From contig NZ_JAIHLQ010000013.1 in the NCBI RefSeq assembly GCF_019733355.1, positions 108,744 to 172,743 of the forward strand: a stretch of 64,000 nucleotides of DNA, read 5' to 3'. This document shows, one piece after another, positions 7,722 to 18,270 of this stretch; positions within the stretch are counted from its first letter, which is position 1, and every line of letters starts with the position of its first letter. The DNA is from Pseudomonas baetica. Its GTDB lineage: Bacteria > Pseudomonadota > Gammaproteobacteria > Pseudomonadales > Pseudomonadaceae. Under the pieces are notes generated by a model that was not told the DNA's origin, made no database searches, and saw only the letters and a list, made by a program, of their open reading frames with translations. The position numbers and the translations under genes are program-made.

Positions 7722-8159
7722 ATGCAAGTGAAAGCCCTGATCGCCGCGATGCTCTTCAGTCTGCTCCCCAGCGCCAGCCATGCCACCAATCTGATGTACA
7801 TGCCCTTCGAAACGGTGTTGTCGCACGCGATTCGTGCCGGGCGGCTGGATGGCAGTGTGAAGTTTTATCTGGCCGGAAATGGGCCGCAGGGCACTCAGCA
7901 GTTGCTGCAACGCGATGTGATCAGTGATTTGAAGACCAACGGTTTCAACAAGAGCGATCACGATTCCTGCGAGTGGGTGTTGCAGTCGAACCTGATCAGG
8001 TTGCAGGCCGAGGCCAAGCGGGTCGGGGCGAATGCGGTGGTCAATATCGTCAGTTATTACGACCAGCATGTGCGCAAGGATTTGAATACGTATGAGTGTC
8101 GGGCGGGGATTTTTGTCACGCGGGTAGCGTTGAAGGGGGATCTGGTGCGGTTGCCATAA
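7722..8159 (+). CDS. Small secreted 'excinuclease-like' protein, copy 2
   Basis: 145 residues from ATG 7722, chosen because AAGGAG at about 7709-7714 is correctly spaced for it, while the ATG at 7716 would abut that site. The signal peptide ends near ASHA (about residue 21). It matches copy 1 along its length: YMPFETV for YLPFDKA, GSVKFYLAGN in both, NGFNKSD for NAFNKSD, CEWV in both, NIVSYY for NIVSFY and a VALKGDL end. The two cysteine positions (CEWV and YECRAG) are conserved. Probably periplasmic, function unknown. Its 5' region abuts the truncated toxin on the opposite strand. Confidence 0.8.
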   Translation: MQVKALIAAMLFSLLPSASHATNLMYMPFETVLSHAIRAGRLDGSVKFYLAGNGPQGTQQLLQRDVISDLKTNGFNKSDHDSCEWVLQSNLIRLQAEAKRVGANAVVNIVSYYDQHVRKDLNTYECRAGIFVTRVALKGDLVRLP

Positions 8160-8180
8160 AAGAGGTGGTGCTGGTGCGAA

Positions 8181-8254
8181 GGCCTTCGCGAACAAGCCCG
8201 CCCCACTCTGGAATGCGGCCCCCTGTGGGAGCGGGCTTGCTCGCGAAGAGGCCC
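8181..8254. repeat. REPIN between excinuclease-like copy 2 and lysR gene
   Basis: Left unit is degenerate (TTCGCGAACAAGCCCGCCCC), right unit GTGGGAGCGGGCTTGCTCG is canonical. Unit order is reversed (tail-to-tail) relative to most others here. Confidence 0.85.
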
Positions 8255-8261
8255 GCAGCCA

Positions 8262-9164
8262 TCACCCAATTGAAGGCTCGACCTTGCGCGTGAGCAGGTC
8301 GACAAACGCCTTGGCCATCGGTGATTTCTGATCCTTGCGCTGCACCAGCCACACCGCTGAAACCGCTTCAGGATCCAGCAGCGGCCGGTAGACCACGCCG
8401 TCGATGCGCATCCGCTGGTAGGACGCAGGCAATACCGAGACGCCCAACCCCGCCGCCACCAGTCCGATGATGGTCATGGCCTCCCCGGCCTCTTGGGCAA
8501 AGTGCGGACTGAAGCCGGCGTCACGAGCCAGGCTGAGCAGTTGTGCGTAGAGACCGCTGCCATAGCTGCGCGGGAAGAACACGAAGGGTTCCAGCGCCAG
8601 CGCCGAGAGGAACAGGCCTTCCTCGCTGCCTTGGGCCAACGGATGCTTGGTACTGAGCACCGCCACCAGCGGTTCGCGCATCAACTCGACGACGCTCAAC
8701 GAATCCGGCAACCCCAGCGGGCGCATGATGCCGACCTCGATCGACTCATCGACCAGCGCCTCAGCCACTTGGGTACTGCTCATCTCCCGCAGGTTCAGGT
8801 GCACCGCCGGGAAACGCTGGCGAAAGGAAAAGATCGCCTGGGGAATGGTCGAGTTGAACGGGGCCGACGAGGTGAAACCAATCTTCAATTCCCCCAACTC
8901 CCCGAGTTGCGCACGCCGGGCAACGTCCGCCGCCTTATCGACCTGCGCCAGCACCAACCGCGCCTCTTCCAGGAACAGCCGACCGGCCTCGCTCAACTCG
9001 ACCCGACGATTGGTACGCTCGAAAAGTCGCGCGCCAACCTCTTGCTCCAGCGCCTGAATCTGCTGGCTCAGCGGCGGTTGGGAGATGCCCAATGCCTGTG
9101 CGGCACGGCCGAAGTGCAGTTCTTCGGCGACGGCAATGAAGTAACGAAGGTGGCGCAGTTCCAT
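8262..9164 (-). CDS. LysR-family transcriptional regulator
   Basis: 300 residues. The N-terminal winged helix-turn-helix (residues 1-60) begins MELRHLRYFIAVAEELHFGR and includes LGISQPPLSQQI, the usual LysR recognition helix. The rest is a periplasmic-binding-like effector domain of the BenM/CatM-like subgroup. It is divergent from the MFS transporter at 9283, with 118 bases between, the classical arrangement for a LysR activator of its neighbour. The inducer is not readable. Its stop lies just past a REPIN. Confidence 0.9.
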   Translation of the reverse strand: MELRHLRYFIAVAEELHFGRAAQALGISQPPLSQQIQALEQEVGARLFERTNRRVELSEAGRLFLEEARLVLAQVDKAADVARRAQLGELGELKIGFTSSAPFNSTIPQAIFSFRQRFPAVHLNLREMSSTQVAEALVDESIEVGIMRPLGLPDSLSVVELMREPLVAVLSTKHPLAQGSEEGLFLSALALEPFVFFPRSYGSGLYAQLLSLARDAGFSPHFAQEAGEAMTIIGLVAAGLGVSVLPASYQRMRIDGVVYRPLLDPEAVSAVWLVQRKDQKSPMAKAFVDLLTRKVEPSIG

Positions 9165-9188
9165 GAAAACCCCATTAGGTCGTTAAAG

Positions 9189-9220
9189 CTATCAAACATG
9201 TCGAACAATATATTGGATAG
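9189..9220. promoter_or_regulatory. Candidate operator between LysR gene and MFS gene
   Basis: The AT-rich divergent intergenic region holds an inverted repeat CTATC at 9189-9193 and GATAG at 9216-9220, separated by 22 bases. It is the best dyad I see in the 118-base gap; assignment as the LysR binding site is inference. Confidence 0.3.
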
Positions 9221-9282
9221 AAACATTAGCCAGCTATATGATTTTTTCATTGCCTGCCTGGCCGTGCCCTTCGAGGTCTGAT

Positions 9283-10557
9283 GTGAAAACCGCCGCTGCC
9301 CCTCTTGCTCATGAAGTCCCGCCCACAGCGGCGGACGATGTCGTCGCCGAGCGGCAAGAGATCTACATCGAAAAAGGCACGCCGATGTTCATGCGTACGG
9401 TACTGGCGCTGTTCAGCGGTGGGTTTGCGACCTTTGCCCTGCTGTACTGCGTGCAGCCGATGATGCCGTTGCTGTCCCACGAATACGGGATCAACGCGGC
9501 GCAGAGCAGCCTGATTCTGTCAGTGGCCACGGGCATGCTCGCTATCGGCCTGCTGATTACCGGGCCGATTTCCGATCGGGTCGGGCGTAAACCGGTGATG
9601 GTCACTGCACTGTTCGCGGCGGCGCTGTGCACCATCGCCAGTTCAATGATGCCGAGCTGGCACGGTGTGCTGATCATGCGCGCACTGATCGGGCTGTCGT
9701 TGAGCGGTCTGGCGGCGGTGGCGATGACCTATTTGAGCGAGGAAATTCACCCGCAGCACATCGGCCTGGCGATGGGCTTGTACATTGGCGGCAACGCGAT
9801 TGGCGGGATGAGCGGACGATTGATCACCGGGGTGCTGATCGACTTCGTCAGTTGGCACACGGCGATGCTGGTGATTGGCGGTCTGGCGCTGATTGCGGCG
9901 GCGGTGTTCTGGAAAATCCTGCCGGAGTCGCGCAACTTCCGTTCGCGCTCGCTGCACCCGCGCAGCCTGCTCGACGGCTTCACCATGCACTTTCGCGACG
10001 CCGGTTTGCCGTTGCTGTTCCTTGAAGCGTTCCTGCTGATGGGCGCGTTTGTCACCCTGTTCAACTACATCGGCTATCGCCTGCTGGCGGCGCCGTACAA
10101 CCTCGATCAGGTGTTCGTGGGCCTGCTGTCGGTGGTGTACCTGTCGGGGATCTACAGCTCGGCGAAGATCGGTTCGCTGGCGGACCAACTGGGGCGGCGC
10201 AAAGTGTTGTGGGCGACGATTGCGCTGATGTTTGCAGGTTTGGCGCTGACGATGTTCACCCCTGTGCCGCTGATCATCATCGGCATGCTGATCTTCACCT
10301 TTGGCTTCTTTGGGGCGCACTCGGTGGCGAGTAGCTGGATCGGGCGGCGGGCGACCAGAGCCAAAGGACAGGCGTCTTCGCTTTACCTGTTTAGCTATTA
10401 CGCCGGATCAAGCATTGCCGGGACGGCGGGTGGGGTGTTCTGGCACTTGGGCGGGTGGAACGGGATTGGTTTGTTTATCGGCGCGCTGTTGCTGGTGGCG
10501 TTGTTGTTGGCGTTGAAGCTGGCGAAGTTGCCGCCGTTGGGCGGCGTCAAAGCCTGA
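9283..10557 (+). CDS. MFS transporter, YnfM/drug-efflux-like
   Basis: 424 residues with about 12 membrane helices of the major facilitator superfamily. The loop 2-3 motif is seen as GPISDRVGRKPVM and is repeated in the second half as GSLADQLGRRKVLW. I chose the GTG at 9283 because GAGG about 6 bases upstream fits a ribosome binding site; the ATG at 9238 would add 15 residues with no such support. A soluble leader of about 45 residues precedes the first helix. It is probably controlled by the divergent LysR regulator. Substrate unknown; related proteins export small molecules or sugars. Confidence 0.85.
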   Translation: MKTAAAPLAHEVPPTAADDVVAERQEIYIEKGTPMFMRTVLALFSGGFATFALLYCVQPMMPLLSHEYGINAAQSSLILSVATGMLAIGLLITGPISDRVGRKPVMVTALFAAALCTIASSMMPSWHGVLIMRALIGLSLSGLAAVAMTYLSEEIHPQHIGLAMGLYIGGNAIGGMSGRLITGVLIDFVSWHTAMLVIGGLALIAAAVFWKILPESRNFRSRSLHPRSLLDGFTMHFRDAGLPLLFLEAFLLMGAFVTLFNYIGYRLLAAPYNLDQVFVGLLSVVYLSGIYSSAKIGSLADQLGRRKVLWATIALMFAGLALTMFTPVPLIIIGMLIFTFGFFGAHSVASSWIGRRATRAKGQASSLYLFSYYAGSSIAGTAGGVFWHLGGWNGIGLFIGALLLVALLLALKLAKLPPLGGVKA

Positions 10558-10567
10558 CAAAAATCCC

Positions 10568-10597
10568 CTGTGGGAGGGGGCTTGCTCCCTCCCACAG
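10568..10597. repeat. Single palindromic REP-like element
   Basis: CTGTGGGAGGGGGCTTGCTC followed by CCTCCCACAG forms one self-complementary unit, a different subtype from the doublets. It lies between the MFS stop and the terminator. Confidence 0.75.
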
Positions 10598-10630
10598 TTG
10601 ATCTGTTTTCGGCTCCGGATCGTGGAAACA

Positions 10631-10658
10631 AAAACGCCCGGCATTTGCCGGGCGTTTT
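10631..10658. terminator. Intrinsic terminator between MFS gene and hemE
   Basis: Stem CGCCCGGCA / TGCCGGGCG flanked by AAAA and TTTT, so it can work on both strands. It lies between the two convergent stops and should end hemE (minus) and the MFS gene (plus). Confidence 0.8.
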
Positions 10659-10687
10659 GCTTTGCTGAACTTAGAGCTGGGCGTCGA

Positions 10688-11755
10688 TCACTCGTGATAC
10701 TGCGCCGACAACTCATGCACGGCGCGCAGGAAGGCGCCCGCGTGTTCCGGATCAACCTCAGGCGTGATGCCGTGGCCGAGGTTGAACACGTGGCCGCTGC
10801 CCTTGCCGTAGCTGGCCAGAATGCGCCCGACTTCGGTGCGGATCGCTTCCGGTTTTGCATAAAGCACGGTCGGGTCCATGTTGCCTTGCAGCGCAACTTT
10901 GTCGCCGACGCGGTCGCGGGCGTTACCGATGTCGCAGGTCCAGTCCAGGCCCAGTGCATCGGCGCCTGCTTCGGCGATGCTTTCCAGCCACAGACCGCCG
11001 TTTTTGGTGAAGAGGATCACCGGTACTTTGCGCCCGTCGTGCTCGCGGATCAGGCCGCTGACGATTTTCTTCATGTAGGCCAGCGAGAACTCCTGATACG
11101 CCGCCGCCGACAGGTTGCCGCCCCAGGTATCGAAGATCTGCACCGCTTGCGCGCCGGCCATGATCTGGCCGTTGAGGTACGAAGTCACCGACTGCGCGAG
11201 TTTATCCAGCAGCAGGTGCATGGCTTGCGGGTTGTCGTAGAGCATCGCTTTGGTCTTGCGGAAGTCTTTCGACGAGCCGCCTTCGACCATGTAAGTGGCC
11301 AGGGTCCAGGGGCTGCCGGAAAAACCGATCAACGGCACGCGGCCATTGAGTTCGCGGCGGATGGTGCTGACCGCGTCCATCACGTAGCCAAGGTCTTTGT
11401 GCGGATCAGGGATCGGCAGAGCTTCGATGTCGGCGAGAGTGCTGACGACTTTCTTGAAGCGCGGGCCTTCACCGGTCTCGAAGTACAGGCCTTGGCCCAT
11501 CGCGTCGGGAATGGTGAGGATGTCGGAAAACAGGATCGCCGCGTCCAGTTGTGGGTAGCGGTCGAGCGGTTGCATCGTGACTTCGCAGGCGAATTCCGGA
11601 TTCATGCACAGGCTCATGAAGTCACCGGCGTGGGCACGGCTAGCGCGGTATTCCGGCAGGTAGCGACCGGCCTGACGCATCATCCACACCGGGGTGACGT
11701 CAACGGGTTGCTTGAGCAGGGCGCGGAGGAAACGGTCGTTCTTCAGGGCAGTCAT
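10688..11755 (-). CDS. hemE: Uroporphyrinogen decarboxylase
   Basis: 355 residues, the normal length. The family signature [16 protein letters not shown] is at residues 22-37, and the second signature segment [17 protein letters not shown] is present mid-protein. The enzyme removes four acetate carboxyl groups from uroporphyrinogen III to give coproporphyrinogen III in haem synthesis, in the cytosol. It is downstream of gltD on the same strand, but the 268-base gap with a REPIN suggests separate transcription. Confidence 0.97.
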   Translation of the reverse strand: MTALKNDRFLRALLKQPVDVTPVWMMRQAGRYLPEYRASRAHAGDFMSLCMNPEFACEVTMQPLDRYPQLDAAILFSDILTIPDAMGQGLYFETGEGPRFKKVVSTLADIEALPIPDPHKDLGYVMDAVSTIRRELNGRVPLIGFSGSPWTLATYMVEGGSSKDFRKTKAMLYDNPQAMHLLLDKLAQSVTSYLNGQIMAGAQAVQIFDTWGGNLSAAAYQEFSLAYMKKIVSGLIREHDGRKVPVILFTKNGGLWLESIAEAGADALGLDWTCDIGNARDRVGDKVALQGNMDPTVLYAKPEAIRTEVGRILASYGKGSGHVFNLGHGITPEVDPEHAGAFLRAVHELSAQYHE

Positions 11756-11890
11756 GTCGGCATCCGGAAAAAAAGTGCGGGCATTTTCTCAGAGCGCGAC
11801 GCAAAAGGCACGGATGCAGGTCAGCCTTTTGTCTATCGGGTCAATTTGTCGCGCTGATTACAGCGATTTCAGCAACACCCTGAAACCAAT

Positions 11891-11995
11891 GTGGGAGCGG
11901 CGGTGCGACGATTCGACTTGCTCGCGAAAGCGGCGTGTCAGTCAATACATCGGATGACTGATACAAAGCATTCGCGAGCATGCCCGCTCCCACAA
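11891..11995. repeat. REPIN with variant left unit
   Basis: The left unit reads GTGGGAGCGG, then about 16 extra bases, then CTTGCTCGCG; the right unit is near-canonical (TTCGCGAGCATGCCCGCTCC). It lies in the hemE-gltD gap. Confidence 0.8.
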
Positions 11996-12023
11996 TTTGA
12001 TCGCATTTCAGGTTGAAAAGTGA

Positions 12024-13475
<1,452 letters not shown>

Positions 13476-16400
13476 TCACTGCGGGTTGGCACGAGTGCTG
13501 GAAAGCAACGATTTCAGGTTGGCAGCCTTAGGCTTGACCAGCCAGAAACGGCGCAAGTAGTCATCGAGGTTCTCGGCGAGTTCACGACCCCACTCGCTGT
13601 CGGTTTCGGCGACGTACTCGTTCAGCACGTTTTGCAGATGGCTGCGATAAGCCTCCATCGCCTCGCCGCTGATCCGCTGGATTTCCACCAGTTCGTGATT
13701 GACCCGGTCAACGAAAGAGTTGTCCTGATCAAGCACGTAGGCGAAACCACCGGTCATGCCAGAACCGAAGTTGTAACCGGTTTTGCCCAAGACGCAGACG
13801 AAACCACCGGTCATGTACTCGCAACAGTGATCGCCAGTGCCTTCCACAACTGTGTGAGCACCGGAGTTACGCACGGCGAAACGCTCGCCTGCGGTGCCGG
13901 CGGCGAACAGCTTGCCGCCCGTGGCGCCGTACAAGCAGGTGTTGCCGATGATGGCGCTTTCCTGAGTCTTATAAACGCTGCCCTTCGGCGGCACGATGGT
14001 CAGTTTGCCACCGGTCATGCCTTTGCCGACGTAGTCGTTGGCATCGCCTTGCAGGTACATGTTCAGACCGCCGGCGTTCCACACGCCAAAGCTCTGACCG
14101 GCCGTCCCCTTGAAGCGGAAGGTGATCGGCGCCTTGGCCATGCCTTGGTTGCCGTGCTTGCGAGCGATTTCGCCGGAGATCCGCGCGCCGATCGAACGGT
14201 CGCAGTTGCAGATGTCCAGGTCGAACTCGGCGCCACTCATGTCGTTGATCGCCGATGTCGCCATCTCGACCATTTTCTCGGCCAGCAGACCTTGGTCGAA
14301 CGGCGGGTTGCGCTCAACGCCACAGAACTGAGGCTTGTCCGCCGGGATGTGATCGCTGCCCAGCAGCGGGGTCAGATCCAGGTGGTTTTGCTTGGCGGTC
14401 TGGCCTTCGAGGATTTCCAGCAGATCGGTGCGGCCGATCAGCTCTTCGAGGGAACGCACGCCGAGCTTGGCCAGCCACTCACGGGTTTCTTCGGCGACGT
14501 AGGTGAAGAAATTCACCACCATGTCGACGGTGCCGATGTAGTGATCCTTGCGCAGCTTCTCGTTCTGAGTCGCAACGCCAGTGGCGCAGTTGTTCAGGTG
14601 GCAGATACGCAGGTATTTGCAGCCCAGCGCGATCATTGGCGCGGTACCGAAGCCGAAGCTTTCGGCGCCGAGGATCGCTGCCTTGATCACGTCGAGGCCG
14701 GTTTTCAGGCCACCGTCGGTCTGCACCCGGACTTTGCCGCGCAGGTCGTTGCCGCGCAGGGTCTGGTGGGTTTCGGCGAGGCCGAGTTCCCACGGTGCGC
14801 CAGCGTATTTGATCGAGGTCAGCGGCGAAGCACCGGTGCCACCGTCGTAGCCGGAGATGGTGATCAAGTCCGCGTAGGCCTTGGCCACACCGGCAGCGAT
14901 GGTGCCAACGCCCGCTTCGGCGACGAGTTTCACCGAAACCAGCGCCTTCGGGTTGACCTGCTTGAGGTCAAAAATCAGCTGCGACAAGTCTTCGATCGAA
15001 TAAATGTCGTGGTGCGGCGGTGGCGAAATCAGCGTTACGCCCGGCACTGCATAACGCAGCTTGGCGATCAGCCCGTTCACTTTACCGCCCGGCAGTTGCC
15101 CGCCCTCGCCTGGCTTGGCGCCTTGGGCGACCTTGATCTGCAGCACTTCGGCGTTGACCAGGTATTCCGGAGTCACACCGAAACGGCCCGTCGCGACCTG
15201 CTTGATTTTCGAACTCTTGATGGTGCCGTAACGCGCCGGATCTTCACCACCTTCGCCGGAGTTGGAACGCGCACCGAGGCGGTTCATGGCTTCGGCCAAG
15301 GCTTCGTGAGCTTCCGGCGACAGGGCGCCCAGCGAGATGCCGGCGGAGTCGAAGCGCTTGAGCACCGATTCCAGCGGTTCGATTTCACTGATGTCCAGCG
15401 GCGTGTCGAGGGTCTTGACCTTGAACAGGTCACGAATCATCGACACCGGGCGGTTATCCACCAGCGAGGTGTATTCCTTGAACTTGGCGTAGTCGCCCTG
15501 CTGCACGGCGGCTTGCAGGGTGTTGACCACGTCCGGGTTGTAGGCGTGGTATTCGCCACCGTGGACGAACTTCAGCAGACCGCCCTGCTGGATCGGCTTG
15601 CGCGGGCTCCAGGCTTCGGTGGCCAGTGCTTTTTGCTCGGCTTCGATGTCGACGAAACGTGCGCCCTTGATGCGGCTCGGCACGCCACGGAAGCTCAGCT
15701 CGCACACTTCTTCGGCCAGACCGATGGCTTCGAACAACTGCGCACCGCGGTACGAAGCGATGGTCGAGATGCCCATCTTCGACAGGATCTTGAGCAGACC
15801 TTTGGTGATGCCTTTGCGGTAGTTCTTGAACACCTCGTAGAGGTCGCCCAGCACTTCACCGGTACGGATCAGGTCGCCCAGCACTTCGTAAGCCAGGAAC
15901 GGATAGACCGCCGAGGCGCCGAAACCGATCAGCACCGCGAAGTGGTGCGGATCGCGTGCGGTCGCGGTTTCAACGAGGATGTTGGAGTCGCAGCGCAGGC
16001 CTTTTTCGGTCAGGCGGTGATGTACCGCACCGGTGGCCAGCGAGGCGTGAATCGGCAGCTTGCCCGGCGCGATATGGCGGTCGCTCAGGACGATCTGGGT
16101 ACGACCGGCGCGCGCGGCTTCTTCAGCCTGATCGGCCACGTTGCGGATGGCCGCTTCGAGGCCGACGCTTTCGTCGTAGTTGAGGTCGATGATCTGCCGC
16201 TCGAAGCCCGGGCGGTCGAGGTTCATCAGCGAGCGCCACTTGGCCGGGGAAATCACCGGTGAGCTGAGGATCACGCGCGAGGCGTGTTCCGGCGATTCCT
16301 GGAAGATGTTGCGCTCGGCACCGAGGCAGATTTCCAGCGACATCACGATCGCTTCACGCAGCGGGTCGATCGGCGGGTTGGTGACCTGCGCGAACTGCTG

Positions 16401-17921
16401 GCGGAAATAGTCGTATGGCGTGCGCACGCGCTGCGACAGCACGGCCATCGGCGTGTCATCGCCCATCGAACCCACGGCTTCGTAGCCTTGCTCGCCAAGC
16501 GGACGCAGGACCTGATCGCGCTCCTCGAACGTGACCTGATACATCTTCATGTATTGCTTGAGCTGATCGACGTCGTAGAAAGCCGAACCGTGATCGTTGT
16601 CTTCCATGGTCGCCTGAATGCGCAGGGCATTCTTGCGCAGCCATTGCTTGTACGGATGACGGGATTTCAAGCGGTTGTCGATCGCATCGGTGTCGAGGAT
16701 CTGCCCGGTTTCGGTGTCCACGGCGAGGATCTGGCCCGGGCCTACGCGGCCCTTGGCGATCACGTCTTCTGGCTGGTAGTTCCAGACGCCGATTTCCGAG
16801 GCAACGGTGATGAAACCGTTGGTGGTGGTGACCCAGCGCGCCGGGCGCAGACCGTTACGGTCGAGCAGGCACACCGCGTAGCGACCGTCGGTCATGACCA
16901 CGCCGGCCGGGCCGTCCCACGGTTCCATGTGCATCGAGTTGTACTCGTAGAACGCACGCAGATCCGGGTCCATGGTTTCGACGTTCTGCCACGCAGGCGG
17001 AATGATCATCCGCACGCCACGGAACAGGTCGATGCCGCCGGTGACCATCAGTTCGAGCATGTTGTCCATGCTCGAGGAGTCGGAACCGACACGGTTGACC
17101 AGCGGGCCGAGTTCTTCCAGATCCATCAGATCGTTGGTGAACTTGGTCCGACGGGCTTGGGCCCAGTTGCGGTTACCGGTGATGGTGTTGATCTCGCCGT
17201 TGTGGGCGAGGAAGCGGAATGGCTGGGCCAGCGGCCATTTCGGCAGGGTGTTGGTGGAGAAGCGCTGGTGGAACACGCAGATCGCGGTTTGCAGGCGCTC
17301 ATCGCTCAGGTCTGGATAGAACGCGGCCAGGTCGGCCGGCATCATCAGGCCTTTATAAATGATGGTCTTGTGCGAAAAGCTGCAGATGTAGTGGTCGGAG
17401 TCGACGGCATTGGCCACCGACGAACGACGGCGGGCGCTGAACAACTTGACCGCCATGTCCTGATCGCTCAGGCCTTCGCCGCCGATGTAGACCTGCTCGA
17501 TCTGCGGCAGGCGCTCAAGGGCCAGGCGACCAAGGACGCTGGTGTCGATTGGCACTTTGCGCCAGCCGATCAGTTGCAGGCCTTCAGCGAGGATCTCGCG
17601 GTTCATGTTTTCGCGAGCAGCTTCGGCCTTGGCCGAATCCTGATTGAAGAAGACCATGCCCACGGCATATTGCTTGGGCAGTTCAACGCTGAAGGCTTCC
17701 TGGGCAATCGCACGCAGGAACGTATCGGGCTTTTGAATCAGCAGACCGCAACCGTCACCGGTCTTGCCGTCGGCATTAATCCCACCGCGGTGGGTCATGC
17801 AGGTCAGGGCCTCAATGGCCGTTTGCAAAAGGGTATGACTGGGCTCGCCCTGCATATGGGCTATCAGGCCGAAACCGCAGTTATCCTTGAATTCATCTGG
17901 TTGGTACAGACCTGCTTTCAT
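13476..17921 (-). CDS. gltB: Glutamate synthase (NADPH) large subunit
   Basis: 1481 residues from the ATG at 17921; a GTG two codons earlier is too close to the GGTGAG ribosome binding site. It has a class II glutamine amidotransferase domain with the nucleophile C15 exposed after removal of a short propeptide (NCGFGLIAH), a central domain, the FMN-binding TIM barrel around [13 protein letters not shown] and [10 protein letters not shown], iron-sulphur cysteines ([18 protein letters not shown]) and the C-terminal beta-helix rich in glycine. The enzyme assimilates ammonia with glutamine synthetase. Large antisense ORFs in this region are shadows of this gene. Confidence 0.97.
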   Translation of the reverse strand: MKAGLYQPDEFKDNCGFGLIAHMQGEPSHTLLQTAIEALTCMTHRGGINADGKTGDGCGLLIQKPDTFLRAIAQEAFSVELPKQYAVGMVFFNQDSAKAEAARENMNREILAEGLQLIGWRKVPIDTSVLGRLALERLPQIEQVYIGGEGLSDQDMAVKLFSARRRSSVANAVDSDHYICSFSHKTIIYKGLMMPADLAAFYPDLSDERLQTAICVFHQRFSTNTLPKWPLAQPFRFLAHNGEINTITGNRNWAQARRTKFTNDLMDLEELGPLVNRVGSDSSSMDNMLELMVTGGIDLFRGVRMIIPPAWQNVETMDPDLRAFYEYNSMHMEPWDGPAGVVMTDGRYAVCLLDRNGLRPARWVTTTNGFITVASEIGVWNYQPEDVIAKGRVGPGQILAVDTETGQILDTDAIDNRLKSRHPYKQWLRKNALRIQATMEDNDHGSAFYDVDQLKQYMKMYQVTFEERDQVLRPLGEQGYEAVGSMGDDTPMAVLSQRVRTPYDYFRQQFAQVTNPPIDPLREAIVMSLEICLGAERNIFQESPEHASRVILSSPVISPAKWRSLMNLDRPGFERQIIDLNYDESVGLEAAIRNVADQAEEAARAGRTQIVLSDRHIAPGKLPIHASLATGAVHHRLTEKGLRCDSNILVETATARDPHHFAVLIGFGASAVYPFLAYEVLGDLIRTGEVLGDLYEVFKNYRKGITKGLLKILSKMGISTIASYRGAQLFEAIGLAEEVCELSFRGVPSRIKGARFVDIEAEQKALATEAWSPRKPIQQGGLLKFVHGGEYHAYNPDVVNTLQAAVQQGDYAKFKEYTSLVDNRPVSMIRDLFKVKTLDTPLDISEIEPLESVLKRFDSAGISLGALSPEAHEALAEAMNRLGARSNSGEGGEDPARYGTIKSSKIKQVATGRFGVTPEYLVNAEVLQIKVAQGAKPGEGGQLPGGKVNGLIAKLRYAVPGVTLISPPPHHDIYSIEDLSQLIFDLKQVNPKALVSVKLVAEAGVGTIAAGVAKAYADLITISGYDGGTGASPLTSIKYAGAPWELGLAETHQTLRGNDLRGKVRVQTDGGLKTGLDVIKAAILGAESFGFGTAPMIALGCKYLRICHLNNCATGVATQNEKLRKDHYIGTVDMVVNFFTYVAEETREWLAKLGVRSLEELIGRTDLLEILEGQTAKQNHLDLTPLLGSDHIPADKPQFCGVERNPPFDQGLLAEKMVEMATSAINDMSGAEFDLDICNCDRSIGARISGEIARKHGNQGMAKAPITFRFKGTAGQSFGVWNAGGLNMYLQGDANDYVGKGMTGGKLTIVPPKGSVYKTQESAIIGNTCLYGATGGKLFAAGTAGERFAVRNSGAHTVVEGTGDHCCEYMTGGFVCVLGKTGYNFGSGMTGGFAYVLDQDNSFVDRVNHELVEIQRISGEAMEAYRSHLQNVLNEYVAETDSEWGRELAENLDDYLRRFWLVKPKAANLKSLLSSTRANPQ

Positions 17922-18030
17922 AGACACTTTCTCACCAGGCTGCCTCTTTTCGAGGCAAATTTCTTTTCAATTCAACCACTTGCGTTCCGCGCCGAACGTA
18001 CGCCGGCTTAGCGGGGGCAAAAGGGTGGTC

Positions 18031-18059
18031 ATTGTACACAGCGACACAGAGGCTCACAA
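18031..18059 (-). promoter_or_regulatory. Candidate sigma-70 promoter of gltBD
   Basis: On the minus strand, TTGTGA (-35, four of six matches) and TACAAT (-10, five of six) are separated by exactly 17 bases, about 110 bases before the gltB ATG. The AT-rich dyad upstream could bind a regulator. Confidence 0.45.
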
Positions 18060-18126
18060 ATTTGACGACGAAATGTCGCAAATTCATGTCGCATTTGTGA
18101 AAGGTTTAAAGCGATCTGCTGTGCTA

Positions 18127-18149
18127 GTCAAAACTTTTTTAATTTTGAC
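18127..18149. promoter_or_regulatory. AT-rich dyad upstream of gltBD
   Basis: Perfect 7-base arms GTCAAAA and TTTTGAC around nine A/T-rich bases. It lies about 70 bases upstream of the candidate gltBD -35 element, where an activator site would be expected. The binding protein is unknown. Confidence 0.3.
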
Positions 18150-18243
18150 CGCAACGACTCAAAGACTACTGTGACGCAGACACCACAAGGCACGCGACCT
18201 GGAAGGACGCGCGCACTCGTAGAAATTTTGAGGTGCTTGGAGA

Positions 18244-18264
18244 GGCGGCCTGGGTAAGGCCGCC
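18244..18264 (-). terminator. GC-rich hairpin after damX
   Basis: Perfect 7-base arms GGCGGCC / GGCCGCC with a 7-base loop just after the damX stop. There is no T-run on the minus strand, so it may stabilise the 3' end rather than terminate by itself. Confidence 0.4.
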
Positions 18265-18270
18265 GAATCT

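Larger units (their letters stand above)
17922..18270. other. Intergenic region upstream of gltB
   Basis: 349 bases between damX and gltB. It holds the candidate gltBD promoter (18031-18059), two near-direct repeats ATGTCGCAAA / ATGTCGCATT at about 18072-18096, an AT-rich dyad GTCAAAA-N9-TTTTGAC (18127-18149), and the GGCGGCC hairpin after damX (18244-18264). No ORF with coding character was seen. Confidence 0.6.

Noticed and set aside
7641..8195. A 184-codon minus-strand frame opposite excinuclease-like copy 2 as the missing toxin N-terminus
   Set aside because: It is in a different frame from the toxin remnant and shows no RelE/HigB features; it mirrors the plus-strand gene.
13632..16262. 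An 876-codon open frame on the plus strand opposite gltB, and other long antisense frames (for example opposite apeR, argS, hslU, opgH and opgG)
   Set aside because: These are mirror frames of GC-rich genes with no recognisable domains, and the opposite strand encodes a clear enzyme in every case.
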